DNA from: Acanthosepion esculentum
Taxonomy: Eukaryota; Mollusca; Cephalopoda; Sepiida; Sepiidae
Length of the DNA: 64,000 nt
Assembly (NCBI GenBank): GCA_964036315.1
Contig: OZ038482.1
Coordinates: 14,517,434 to 14,581,433 of the forward strand
Direction of reading: 5' to 3'
Shown: one piece after another, positions 40,997 to 53,294 of the stretch
Layout of the letters: each line of letters opens with the position of its first letter
Numbering within the stretch: position 1 is the first letter of the stretch
Notes under the pieces: generated by a model
The model's database searches: none
The model's input: only the letters and a program-made list of their open reading frames with translations
Told to the model about the DNA's origin: nothing
Program-made: the position numbers and the translations under genes

Positions 40997-41984
40997 GTAA
41001 ATGACAAATAATGCTGAACAAAGATGAAAACCTCTGAAAAGAAGAGTATTAACCATTTTGTGCCAGCGGGGAGGAAATAAATCTGCAGACGCTGAAGGGT
41101 AAGAAAATATATGTTCCATCTGATTTAAAATAAAGCAGATATTTTGATTGAATATTTTTTTAGTTTTTGCTCAAGTGAATTAGCAATTTCATATTAATTA
41201 ACTAAATTATCTCTTCTTAATAATGAATTATTTTAGTTCTAGCAATTTATTTTGAAGAATTATAAATTTTTATTTTTAGTAGCAACTAAGTTTTGAGCAA
41301 AGGTATTTCATTTAGAAGTAAAGTAAAAGAAAACTAATAAACTCCGATTAGATAATGAGACCGGATTCTCAATGAGAGCTAAGCTAATTCATTCTACTAC
41401 CCAGCATTTAATTATTTTTTACTTCTTGCTGATTCTGTTTATACATTTAAAAAAATTTTTAAATGAATTAAAATTATTTTTAGTTGATGCACATTTTTTG
41501 AAAATATTATTTATTGATAAGTCAATCAAAATTTTATTTGAAGTTTTTAATTTTATGATATTTTGTAAATATAAAATGCCTTTCAGCTCATAATTTTAGT
41601 ACTTTATATTTGTATAGATTTTAACTGGTTCCTATTGTAACTAACATTGTGTAAAAGAGATATTCTGTTTTTAGAGATAATACTGTTTTTAGAGATAATG
41701 CTGTTTTTAGAGATAATGCTGTTTTTTAAAAAAAACACAGAGAGATTTTGAGTTTAAAAATGAGTAAAGTGAATGTTTCTGTTTAGAAAAGCAGAAAAGA
41801 GGTTAGTTTAGTTCAACATTTTAATTTCAGGAATTACGTTAGTTGGAGAACTAATAAGAAAATTTAATAACTGGGAATAATTTAAGAGTAATTGGTCAGA
41901 AAAAGTTCATGAACTGATTATTTTTAATTGAAAAAAGAGAAAAACAAAATTGTAAACATGGAGGGATGTCATAATCAGTATCTG
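40997..41984. other. Unassigned, with a short 21-bp repeat at 41666-41726
   Basis: tgctgtttttagagataa recurs three times with a 21-bp period. Otherwise no feature. Confidence 0.4.
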
Positions 41985-42195
41985 TCTATATTTTTGAGAT
42001 GAGGTATTATGTACACTATTTACATTATTCGGACTATTGTCCTCATCTTTGTCGCCATATTTATTACAACATTTTGGCCTTTATACACTTCAGCCTTCTT
42101 GAAGAATCTAGAATTAAAATAATTCATTATTCATGGAATAAATATGGCGACAAAGATGATGACAATAGTTTGAATAATTTAAATAATGTATGTCA
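41985..42195. mobile_element. Foldback of SINE family 1 tails
   Basis: A minus-strand tail (gagatgaggtattatgtaca, catctttgtcgccatattta) and a plus-strand tail (aaatatggcgacaaagatga, aataatttaaataatgta) face each other with almost no SINE body between them. Confidence 0.65.
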
Positions 42196-42886
42196 TAATC
42201 AGGTACCAGGATTTATCCCTATTTTGGTTTGTCAAGGATGGAGACCAAATTTTTTTTGTATGGATAAGGACTTTTCCAATTGTCAAAAAACTGAAGAATC
42301 TATCAATGAATTCCTTTACAAGAAAAGAAAATATTTTAGCTACAAACTGGAATAAATAAATAGAATGTGAATGAGGAATATTTGGAATAAGTATTTTTCC
42401 AAGGCATTTTTCAATTTATTTTATGAAAAAAAAATCAGTAAAAATAACCTCATAAAATATTGTCATAAAATTTATTTTTCTCTGCTAGAAATCTTAGAGA
42501 TACACATTTGTATATGATCAATATATAAAAATATGCATCAAGAAATTAAAAATACCTAATAATCCTGCTGGATTTGGTTTTAGACTTTTCACGTGTGCCT
42601 TTTTTTAAATTATGACTTGCCCTCAACAAATTTCTGTTTGTTTAGTAAAATCCCTTGATGACATATTCTTCAAAATAGAATAGAAATTACAGGTCCAGAC
42701 TGCATGAGAAAGAAAAGGTTTTAAAAGATTTTGAAAGTGAACAGATGAAGACATATGGCTTCTGTAGAAATAAAATAAAATTATCTCCCAAAACTGATGA
42801 CAACAAGAAAAATGTTATACAATTTGGAAAGGGACAACATTAATAGACATTTTTTACTTACATGAACAGTATATGTAAATCTTGGA

Positions 42887-42887
<1 letters not shown>
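42196..42887. other. No feature recognised
   Basis: The short frame to 42355 (FFCMDKDFSNCQKTEESINE) is not a family I know. Confidence 0.3.
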
Positions 42888-42926
<39 letters not shown>

Positions 42927-42955
42927 GTATATATATATATGCATATATCTATCTA

Positions 42956-43005
<50 letters not shown>

Positions 43006-43263
43006 TACACACACACACACATTTGTACACACACACACATATATATATATATATAAAAATGGCGGTCACAAAAACTTCTATGCCTGATCCATATGCTAAA
43101 ATCAGTATTCTGACATTTTGTCATTAAAATACAGATTTCAGGAATCGGATCAAATATATATATGTATATATGTATATTTGTATGTATGTGTATATATGCA
43201 GTGTTGTGAGGGGAGTTTAAGTGAAGGGCTGGACATGTCAGAGATGTCATACTTGAGAGTCAC

Positions 43264-43344
<81 letters not shown>

Positions 43345-43370
43345 GTATGTATACATATATACATACATAT
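42888..43370. repeat. Microsatellite cluster (TA)n, (CA)n with a short unique insert
   Basis: TA and CA repeats at 42888-43055 and 43268-43370 enclose about 200 bp of unique sequence. Confidence 0.9.
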
Positions 43371-43498
43371 AAGTATATATATGTATATCTCAACATATAT
43401 GTGTGTGTATGGATGTGTGTGTGTAAACATTGTCATATTTTATGATGTAAGTCAATGTATTCACAATAAAGTTGACATTAACCAACCAATTTTGTTAA
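43371..43498. other. Unassigned sequence
   Basis: No feature seen. Confidence 0.3.
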
Positions 43499-43806
43499 AA
43501 TATTCTGTATAGTTATATTTATATGAGAAAAACACCGTATAAATTTTTTTTGATAATATTTGTTTTGTTTTAGAATTATTCTGTATAGTTATATTTATAT
43601 GAGAAAAACACCGTATAAATTTTTTTTGATAATATTTGTTTTGTTTTAGAATTATTCTGTATAGTTATATTTATATGAGAAAAACACTGTATAAATTTAT
43701 TTTGATAATATTTGTTTTGTTTTAGAATTATTCTGTATAGTTATATTTATATGAGAAAACCACTGTATAAATTTTTTTTGATAATATTTGTTTTGTTTTA
43801 GAATTA
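43499..43806 (+). repeat. 76-bp tandem repeat, four units
   Basis: tattctgtatagttatattt recurs at 43501, 43577, 43653 and 43729, exactly 76 bp apart. Units differ at only a few bases, so the array is young. Confidence 0.95.
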
Positions 43807-43934
43807 TTTAGTTGATGATGTCAGGTTTTATAATGCAACTGAATGTTTTTACCTCATATTGTAAATAAATATATAAAATAATGTAGTTATTTATAGTTAT
43901 TTTTCTAATTTCAAATATTTTTACATTATTTGGG

Positions 43935-44460
43935 CTCATAAGAAAGATAAAAGAAAAAAGAAAGAAATGAGAAAAAAGAAAAAGAAAGATAAGAGAAAAA
44001 AGAAAGAAGCAAGAAAAAGAAAAAAGAAACATGAGGAAAAGAAATTTGAAAAAAGAAAAAAGAAAGAAGCAAGAAAAAGAAAAAGAAAGATGAGAACAAA
44101 GATAAAAGAGAGAAACAAATAAGAAAGATAAAAGAGAAAAAGAATCAAGAAAAAAGAAAAAACTGAATAATATGAGAAAAAGAAAGATAAGTGAAAAAGA
44201 CAAAAGAAAAAGAAAGATAGAAGAAAAATACAAGAAAAAGTAACAGAAAAACGAAAGATAAGACAAAAAGAAAGAGAAGATAAAAAAATAAAGATATGCA
44301 CAAAAAAATGAAACAAGAAAAAGAAAAAGAAAGATAAGAGTGAAAAAAGTAAAAATAAGAGAAAGAGGAAAAAGAAAAAGAATAATAAATGTAAAAAGAA
44401 AGGTAAGAGAAAAAAGAAGAAAATTTAAAAAGAAAAGAAAAAAGAAAGAGAAAAACAAAA
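43935..44460 (+). repeat. Polypurine tract (GAAAAA/GAAAGA)n, 0.5 kb
   Basis: Almost only A and G on the plus strand. The minus-strand frame of F, S and L is a by-product. Such tracts can form triplex DNA. Confidence 0.9.
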
Positions 44461-44599
44461 TATAATGAAGTTATTTGTTTTTTGGAATGGCGTCTTGGAA
44501 ATTGTTGGTTCATTGAAGAAACTGAAAATATTGGTAAGAAAAAACAAGAAAAAGACTGTCATTAAAAAATTTGTGAAAACTTAAAAGGATAATAATCAA

Positions 44600-45270
44600 G
44601 AAACATGGACTGACAAGCCCAAATTATTTGAAGCATCTTGTGTTTTTAATATTAACAGAGAGAAAAAACATTCAGAATATGAAGAGGATTAGGTGAATGC
44701 ATGAAAGCTGCCAAACTACAAGTTGGGTCTTTCATAGAAATACTTAAGCAACACAACTAAGAAGTCAACAGTGGGTGGGTCAGTAATGTTATGGTCTCAT
44801 ATTGTTGATAGCCAAATGACAGGGCCTCTTGAATTGATTATGATGAGAAAACAAATGCAGAGAATTCTTATAAGCTTTTGGATAAGAGTTTTTTGAGTGT
44901 CACAGCTCGTAGGAAAACAATAATTTAAAGTGTAGAGTCACACAATTCCCTCATATTCCGCAAAGCTGACTATTGCCTACTTGCTAAAAAAAAAACGTTT
45001 CCAAGACACCAACTTAAATGAATGTCTCTCCACCTTTCTGTATATTAATCTAACAGAAAATATGTGGTTTGGTCCATCATTAAAAGAGTTGTATATGGAA
45101 AACATTATTCAAACAAAGTGTATCTCTAGGAATCACTAAAAAGACACTGCTGCAAATCATATTAAAGTTGAAACAAGGGAAAAGTTATCACAGCCAATCA
45201 CTGAAAGGATAGTGAATGTGATAAAATCTCAAGGAGTCCATATTAATTTGCGAAATAATAACTCATTCAG
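44600..45270 (+). pseudogene. Decayed Tc1-type transposase
   Basis: Broken frames in order: WTDKPKLFEASCVFNINREK (the WSDE-type region), STVGGSVMLWSHIVDSQMTG then PLELI (GGGSVMVWG-type), HQLK, and NLTENMWFGPSLKELYMENI (SPDLNPIENLW-type). The order fits the C-terminal two thirds of a Tc1-type transposase with many stops. No terminal repeats were found. Confidence 0.55.
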
Positions 45271-45439
45271 TTTTATGGGATCTGGTGTTAATCAGCTATG
45301 TGGCCTGAATCTGTGGGATTTATTTGAGTCAAAATATGTTTCACCTAATTTGTTTTCATAATAAAACAATATCCTTGAAAACAACTTATCAGTTGACTGA
45401 TTGATTAATTTGTTTGTTACCCCTTGATGGCTGTTTATA

Positions 45440-46190
45440 GTTGAAACATATATTGCATTGTAAGTGAAAAGAAGGGACTAAGCATAAACTACAAGAAGAC
45501 CGACTTCTTGATTATCATTAAAAGGATGAACCCAAAATGTAATTTGCAGGTCTGGGACACTAAAATCAAACATCTGTGGAAGTTTAAATATCTAGGAAGC
45601 GTTTTGACAGAGGACAGCAAGTGTGACACTGAAATCTGTAAATGTATTGCGATGGGCAAGGACGTATTCCAAAAGCTGGGCAGAGTGATGCAAGACAGGA
45701 GAATCTCTTTGGTAACAAAGACTAAAGTACTGAGCTGGTATGTAACATCTGTCCTCCTTTATGGCAGCGAATGTTGGATAGTCTCCACAAAGATGAAGAA
45801 GAGACTCGAGATGAGAGAGATGTGGTTCTACAGAAGGATGCTGAAGATATGGACCGAGCATGTGAGCAAGGATGAGGTCTTGGAGAGGATGCCAACAAGG
45901 AGGAGGCTTATACTTAACTTAACATCAGGAAGAGGCAGCTGAAATTTCTGAGACATGTAATGAGAAAGGAGGGCCTGGGGAATCTGATCCTCACAGGGTG
46001 AATAGAGGGCAAGAGAGACAAGGGAAAGTAATGCATGACATACCTGGCAGGCCTAAGCAAGTGGATGACAGAACATGGTCGGGGGAGGTGGCAGAAGGAT
46101 GAAACTTATTGAAAGCTACAAGGGATAGGGAGAAGTGGAGAGCCATGATCGCCTATGTCCTGAAAGGACACGGCACATAAAAAGAAAAGA
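45440..46190 (+). pseudogene. RTE-type LINE ORF2 C-terminal end
   Basis: The frame 45508-45942 reads KFKYLGSVLTEDSKCDTEIC, KTKVLSWYVTSVLLYGSECW, MKKRLEMREMWFYRRMLKIW, TEHVSKDEVLERM. It then shifts and continues as RQLKFLRHVMRKEGLGNLIL and SKWMTEHGRGRW to the end near ggacacggcacataaaaaga. This is the post-RT C-terminus of RTE-type ORF2. It is 5'-truncated with shifts and stops after 45930, so dead. Confidence 0.8.
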
Positions 46191-46415
46191 AAGGAGATCA
46201 TTTACAGTATTGTTGTTCTCATGCAGTCATCATCTAAGTCATGACCAAACTTGACATTGCAAAATTTTAGTACTTTTAGTAAGGACCGACATTATAAGCG
46301 AGACATGATTATATAAGAGACATGATATATTCCTCATATAAATATAAGAATATCCTGAAAAGTTTACCAGTTTTATTGTAAAAACATTGACTTGCACATT
46401 AACACCTGATATAGT

Positions 46416-46423
<8 letters not shown>
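46191..46423. other. Unassigned; possible pogo/Tigger scrap
   Basis: ggaccgacattataagcgag near 46285 resembles ends of pogo-type elements. Weak. Confidence 0.25.

Positions 46424-46482
<59 letters not shown>
46424..46482. repeat. (TA)n microsatellite
   Basis: About 29 TA units. Confidence 0.95.
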
Positions 46483-46489
<7 letters not shown>

Positions 46490-47823
46490 TTGAAGATTAA
46501 ATGAGAGACAAAATGATCACAGGGAACCTTACCAAAGTTCAAAGAGTCTTGTATTGTTTGTAATCTCCATTTTGTAAAAGTTCTTTTTATCAAGAAATTA
46601 GAGTCTTTCTACATCAATTCCCTGAAACAATGAGATTAATTTTCTAATCAGAGTTAACGAAAGATCTTTTTAGCCTGAATTTTTTGTTTTGTTTGCCATT
46701 AAATAACAAGTAATATTTTTCTTTAATAATTTCTTTGGTAATTTTACTTTTTTTTCTTTTTTTTAAATTTTGCTTTCTTTTAACTTCTGGAACATCTTTT
46801 TTGATGTCCTTTTGCCTCAAATGTTAACTGATAGCAAAATTTGACATCGAAATTCAGCATTTTTATTATTCATGTATTCATTTAAAAAATCTTTTCATCA
46901 TCTTTTTTCCTTTTTTATAGAATTTATTTTGAGATTTTTTTTTTAAAAACATTCTTCTTATATAAAATCATTCTAAAGAAGAACACATGCAATTAAAAAA
47001 AAAAACATTTTTTAAGAATATGCATATCGTTAATTATTTTATTTTGCTTGTTGTTTTCTTTGGTAACATTTATTTTTGCTTTTTAAATTTCAGTTTCCAT
47101 CTTCCAGGAAATTTCCATTTACAAATAGTCACTGGTGACAAATCTTTCTGATTTGAACTCAATACTGAATTTTATTTGTACTCAGAATTTTCAGTCGGGG
47201 CTTCTTAAGTTCCTGGAAGTAATTTTATTTCACCTTTTGTTTCTTCAGAACTGAGGAAAACGGAAGTCACAGATTCAAAAGTCTTGGATTCCAAAATACA
47301 GTATTAATTCCAACCTTAATTGTGTTACATTCTGTGTGCAGATGTTGGTATGAATAATTAGCCAAGATTGAAGAATTTTTCTTTCCAATCCCAGGGACAT
47401 GTACTGTTTATTTTCAAAATCTTTTTTCTTATTTCTTGTTTTGGTCATGTACTTTTCACAGCAAATATCGAATTTCACTGCTACTTCTGATTCTCCAAGA
47501 AACTAAATCCTCAATATTTCATCATTCAATGACTTGTTTATCATAACCAAGTTTAGAAATTTTGATGTTCAAACAGAAATAAGGAATTCTTTGAATTTCC
47601 TGTGGAAAGATGATAAAGTTTTCAATGACTTCGGGGTTTCATTAGCTGCACTATTTTAAAACAATTATCACAAATGAATATAGAAGACTTGACAAAATGG
47701 AATAATTGAAAACATTGAGGCTCAAACAAATAAAAATGAATCCAGTGTCAAAAGAATTTTGTTTCTTATTTTGTGCTTCAGTTTTGTTCTAATAACTTAT
47801 ATAAATAATTGTTTCCTTTTTAG
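46490..47823. other. No feature recognised
   Basis: Relatively repeat-poor, AT-rich; possibly intron. Confidence 0.35.
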
Positions 47824-47935
47824 ATGCAGTTGTTTCGGTGGGATGAAACTTGGACTGAAAAGCTATCAGCAACTGTTTTTCTTTTTGTTACGTTTGAGTT
47901 TCTAATAAACTTGTTTTATTTTAATCCCTAAACCG
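47824..47935 (+). CDS. Weak candidate terminal exon
   Basis: ttgtttcctttttag acceptor is followed by an open frame of 35 codons (MQLFRWDETWTEKLSATVFL ... FYFNP, stop) with an AATAAA near 47911. Host origin is possible but unsupported by neighbours. Confidence 0.15.
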
Positions 47936-49869
47936 AAGCTGTTTTCCTATTTGCTCTTTGCCACTCGACAGATTGAAGAATTTTTCTTTTGATTGAATTA
48001 ACTGTAGCTCTCGATCAGCATTTGTTGCTTACATTTATTCATTTTGTTTTGGTATAAGAAACCATTTCTGTTGAGTTCTCATTTTCATTGCAACTTCTTG
48101 TTAACATGGTTACTTGGACAATAATTTGATTTGTTCGTTTGCCTCTTTCATGCAGATCTAAAATAAATAAAAAAAACCTATTTCCATTTGTTTGTTATAC
48201 TTAATTACTGCCTGCGTATTTTCAATGATGACAATTTTACAACCTTGCAGCATATGTTCTTGCAAATTCAATAAATTTTATACAAACTGAATTCATTCTT
48301 TTTCTATTTTTCTTTTTCTTGTGTTTTTATTTTTTATGTATTTTTCTCTGTATTTTCTATGACATTTTTATATTTTTATTTTTTGAGAATTATTTTTAAA
48401 ACTATCTGTGATGATTATAAAATCATGAGATCCATTCAACAGGAGAGTTTGCTGGCAACCATGAAATAATTTGGTGCTGTAAATTTTTTTTTTTTATTGT
48501 AATGTTTCATGTAATCATTTAGGAGTTCATATTGAAGGATCCCTATTTTTGTTTGTGTGTGTACTTTATCTTTTTTTTTTTCCTTTTTTGTTTGTTGCTT
48601 GCAACCTGCAGCCACAAAAAATTGTGAAAAAAAAATATCTGTTTCTTTTTAGAATAAGCTTCCCCTGTAAAGGTTTCACCATCACCCACAATAAACAAAT
48701 ATTATCAAAACTCATTCTTCAAATGTCTTTCATCAAACACTGAATGAATTAATGAATAAGTACATGAAATAAAGAATGAAATAGATTAATGAATGAAGAT
48801 AGATGAATTTATCAATCACTAATATAATTTTGTTGTTTATCCCACATTTTTGCAGAGGCAATGCCAACTTTGTTAATTTTCTAGCCACGAATATTCACTA
48901 AAAGACACACTTAAACAATACCCACCTTGAATGATAAATTGAAACACTATAGCGTCTTATTTTGTTTACTACAATTTGAAGCTGCGACCTACAAACCTAC
49001 TAGCAGATGTGAACACAATCAGGCTTGAAGCAAAATATCATGACGGGAATTTGTTGCACAACTGAAAGGACTTGACACCTGCCATGCACTATTTTTCCAA
49101 GCGCCAGGTCAAACAAAAATGGAGCTGGAGCTACACAGTCTTCATTTTCCAGCCTTTATAGAGTCCAAACAGCATCTAACCAGCCTTATGGGTGATGAAT
49201 TATTTCTCACTTTATGATCTCTTCCTTAGAGATACAACAAACCTCATGCTACTTTATTGCTTTTTTCATGGCAAAGGTTCAGATGAACTGCATTTATTCA
49301 TTTCAACAGTTCAGAACTTTCCAGCTAGGACCTGCCATGCCATATACACTGGGGGTGGGCAATTATCCCCATTCTCTTTGTATTCACTTCTAACTCTCAA
49401 GAGAATGGTTCCTCAATCACTGCAAACTTAACCACTTCAAGCAATTGTTAAAATGAAAATATTCAAGATGGGCCTTGAGGGAGAGCCCATGGGCATGATC
49501 AACAGTTGTGACAAATTGTAGAAGAAAAATTCCAGCTCTTTTACCAAAACTGTTTCTTGTATTTTCACTCAGTAGGAAAAGAAATGGATATATAGATTCT
49601 ATATGAATTGAGAGAAATTCACATGTTGTATTACACTGCTTATTTTGCATATAATAAAGATGCATTTCTGAAATATTTGATTAGTTGTGTTAAAATGTGG
49701 ATGAATTGCAATAATTGTGAATCTCTATTTTCATGAAAGTCTTTTTGGTGTCAGTTGACAGTGTTGTACATTTTCTTGTCACTAGTTGATATTTCTTCTA
49801 ATACAATTTAAAAATTAATGTGCAAAGATCAGGTATTGTTTTAAGAAATAGGACAAAACATTTTTTCAT
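47936..49869. other. No feature recognised
   Basis: AT-rich, few repeats. Open frames at 48549 and 49192 show no known motif. Confidence 0.35.
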
Positions 49870-50625
49870 CCATCTATATTTCTGAGATGAGGTATTATGT
49901 ACATTATTTACATTATTTGAACTATAGTCCTCAACTTTGTCGCCATATTTATTACAATGTTTCGGCCTTTCAGTATCTGTCTATATTTCTGAGATGAGGT
50001 ATTACGTACATTATTTACATTATTTGAACTATAGTCCTCATCTTTGTCGCCATATTTATTACAATGTTTCGGCCTTTCAGTATCTGTCTATATTTCTGAG
50101 ATGAGGTATTACGTACATTATTTACATTATTTGAACTATAGTCCTCAACTTTGTCGCCATATTTATTACAACGATTTGGCCCTTCAGTATCTATCTATAT
50201 TTCTGAGATGAGGTATTATGGACACTATTTACATTATTTGAACTATAGTCCTCATCTTTGTCGCCATATTTATTACAATGTTTCGGCCTTTCAGTATCTG
50301 TCTATATTTCTGAGATGAGGTATTATGTACACTATTTACATTATTAGGTCTATTGTCCTCATCTTTGTTGCCATATTTATTACAATGTTTCGGCCTTTCA
50401 GTATCTGTCTATATTTCTGAGATGAGGTATTACGTACATTATTTACATTATTCGGACTATTGTCCTCATCTTTGTTGCCATATTTATTACAATGTTTCGG
50501 CCTTTCAGCATCTGTCTATATTTCTGAGATGAGGTATTATGTAAATTATTTACATTATTTGGACTATTGTCCTCATCTTTGTCGCTATATTTATTACAAC
50601 GTTTCGGCCGTTCTAGGCTTTGGCC
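49870..50625 (-). repeat. Seven 107-bp tandem copies of a SINE tail
   Basis: gagatgaggtatta occurs at 49884, 49991, 50098, 50205, 50312, 50419 and 50526, each exactly 107 bp apart. The unit is the 3' tail of SINE family 1, and the last unit is joined to a SINE body at 50626. Units differ at scattered sites but have no length changes. Confidence 0.95.
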
Positions 50626-50885
50626 TTCTTCAGGTGGTTGGAATGTTGACCTGAACCCTTTATTTCGATCACTGGGGTAAACTGTTCTAGTTCCACATGC
50701 CATGTTTAATGGATGTCAGTAATCAGTTATCTCCTGTTAATTCCCCTCTCCAAGTTCTCCACCGCCTTAACCTGGTATTGAACTCACACTCTTTGGGTCC
50801 TGCCACTGGATCTAACTAATGCCTTTATCCACTGTGCCATATGTCCTTGAGCACTGGTAAAAAAATGATGGTTGAAAACATTAGT
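50600..50885 (-). mobile_element. tRNA-SINE family 1, left of head-to-head pair
   Basis: Minus strand: head atatggcacagtggataaag, gatccagtggcaggacccaa, gtgtgagttcaatacc; body catggcatgtggaactagaa and aaagggttcaggtcaac; then cctgaagaaggccaaagcct and cggccgaaacgttgtaataa. The A box TGGCACAGTGG and the B box are good. The 107-bp array follows as its tail. Confidence 0.85.
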
Positions 50886-50889
50886 TTTA

Positions 50890-51215
50890 TAGTACCCAGA
50901 AATTCATACACAGATGTCCTCAAGGACACATGGCACATTGGATAAAGGCGTTAGTTAGATTCAGTGGCAGGACCCAAAGAGTGTGAGTTCAATACCTAGT
51001 TAAGGCAGTGGAGAACTTGGAGAGGGGAATTAACAGGAGATAAATGACATCCATTAAGCATGGCATGTGGAATTAGAACAGTTTACCCCACTGAGCAAAA
51101 TAAAGGGTTCAGTTCGACATTCTAACCACTTGAAGAAGGCCAGAGTGTACAATGGCCGAAACGTTTTAATAACTATCGCGACAAAGATGACGACAATAGT
51201 CCGAATAATGTAAAT
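50890..51215 (+). mobile_element. tRNA-SINE family 1, right of head-to-head pair
   Basis: gtcctcaaggacacatggca, cattggataaaggcgttagt, gtgagttcaatacctag, body aaagggttcagttcgacatt, tail cttgaagaaggccagagtgt, ggccgaaacgtt, ending aataatgtaaat. Only one tail unit is present here. Confidence 0.85.
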
Positions 51216-52915
51216 CCTTTTTTTTCATCCCTTTAAAAAACCAGAATTCTAAAATTGACACTAAATTCAAAAGGAAGCTTTTCAACGAATCTTTACAGAA
51301 TTGAAATTGAGAGCAATCGGTTGTCAAATTAGAAAACTGCAATCAATAGGAGAGACATCATGATAGGTTAGGGACTTCCTGGTAATTCCTATTTTCTGTT
51401 CAATAAAATTAATCAATGCAGTACATTTTGTAAAGATTTACTTATAAACCCAAAGTTAATTGAAGTGTAGACAGAAAAACTAAAAGAGATAATTTGATTA
51501 GTAGATTTGTGCACAATGTTTGCAGCTTCGGTCAATCTGTTTCAAATTGATCTCAAGAGTTCTTTCTTTCAAAGCAAAGAAGCTAACACACTCTACTATG
51601 GTTCAAGTACTAAACTCACAAGCTATTGTTACTGAATTTACTCATCTCTAACTTCCGCTTGTTCCTTTCTGTTTATAATTATTTGTAATAACAGCTAACT
51701 TTAAGTTTTTTAGTTTATTCTTATTATGAGCTTATTAAGAAAAAGGTAAACAACTCTGTAATTAGCAGTAATTAAAACAAGAGTTGTTTCTCTTGTTCAA
51801 TCCTTTTACTGCTATTTATTTTAAATTAATGAAATATTTCTGGAAATCAGTGGTGTGATTGGACTGGACATTGCTTTATTCTTCAAGTTAGAGCAAATTA
51901 ATAGTTTTGCCTTAACAATAAATTGCACTATGATGTGCTATTTTTGCTGTGTTATATAAAGAAACACACAAAATACTTATGACAGAGATGGGAGGTTGTT
52001 AGTAAAGAAAATAAAAGTGATTAAGTAAGATTGAATTCCAGATGAGGTTAGTTGGGTTTACTTCATATGACTTCACTTGAGAAAGGTATGACTTCATTTC
52101 TCTCTGCCTTATTCCCAGATAGCTTCCCAGTAGGTCTTGTCACTGTCATGTCAGGATGTTTTTCAGGGATTCTACCCTTCTGTTGGTCTCTTGGGAAATG
52201 AGGAGGAAGCGAAACTGCTCCAACCCTTCCCTAATGACTTTTTAGTTATGGGATGAAGGAACAACTTCATGGCAGACCCGCAAGAGAGATAAACATGTTA
52301 AACGTTGCCAGTTCTATTTTTTTTACTTGTGTATAAAGCAAGGAATTCAAGCCAAAATGAAGAAGCAGCAGGCAAGAAAAACGTATCAACATTTCTGTTT
52401 GTTTCTCATAATTTATTATCAATATTTATGTTAGTGATTAAATTGATTTCATCATTATTATTATGATTATCACATTGTCATTTTGTAGCCTTTTTTTTTA
52501 TTTTTGTTCTTTCTTGCAATGTCCATTTTGCCGGTAAGATATTTACAACTAGATAAGCAGAGAGATACATTTGTTTTTTTTTTTTAGAAAATTTGAAAAA
52601 TATTCTTAAAAATGGATCATTACAGTTTTCATGGCCGCAAGCTAAAATATAAAAAAAAGAGGCATTTTTTTCATTTTATTCATATACATGTCTGTGTATT
52701 GAATGGGTGACGGTACGTTGGTTGTTGTTAGCTTTGAGTTTAAATTTTGTTTTGATTAAACAACAAAGATCAGCCAACTTTCATTCTGTACATGTTTCAA
52801 CCCATTCTGGCGAACGGTTGATAGTTTCCTCATGCAGTGTGAGTCCTCTCCTATTAAGAACCATTTTCCGTGTTAACTTTTTCTAAACCCCAGTAACCAT
52901 ACTATATATATGCAT
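51216..52915. other. No feature recognised
   Basis: Repeat-poor, AT-rich sequence; could be intron or intergenic. Confidence 0.35.
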
Positions 52916-53294
52916 GAGGCTTGACACAAAAGTAATGCCACCTATTCTATTAGTTTGACTTAACATACCAGTGGCAGATGTTAGTCATATGGCAACAGAG
53001 TTTGAATCTTTATGCCTATACATCAATGCTTGTTGAATGTTCAGAGACTAAACAATGGATGTGAGCACAGTGGTGAACGTGATGTCTGAAAAAGTGAATC
53101 ACCTCTCCTGGTGCCAGCTTTTTTTTATCTCTGGCATAGGCATAGTTACCATAAATGGCATAGTTATTTGTTGTAACTAGTGGTAAAATAGTGATTTATT
53201 TTAACTGGAAACTTTGTCTATCCAATAGCATTATCGTGCTCCTTGGAGTTTCTGCAGAATTAAATAGAAGGCATTACTTTTGAAGATCTCCCTC
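52916..53294. mobile_element. Mariner-type MITE
   Basis: GAGGCTTGACACAAAAGTAA at the left and the complement of GAGGGAGATCTTCAAAAGTA at the right are inverted ends; caaaagtaatgcc is shared. The centre has no clear frame. Flanked by tatatatgcat on the left. Confidence 0.7.

Noticed and set aside
43808..44458. 216-residue hydrophobic minus-strand frame
   Set aside because: Complement of the polypurine tract; composition is only F, S, L, I, Y and V.
49870..50625. CRISPR-like array
   Set aside because: Seven whole-unit tandem repeats with no spacers, derived from a SINE tail.
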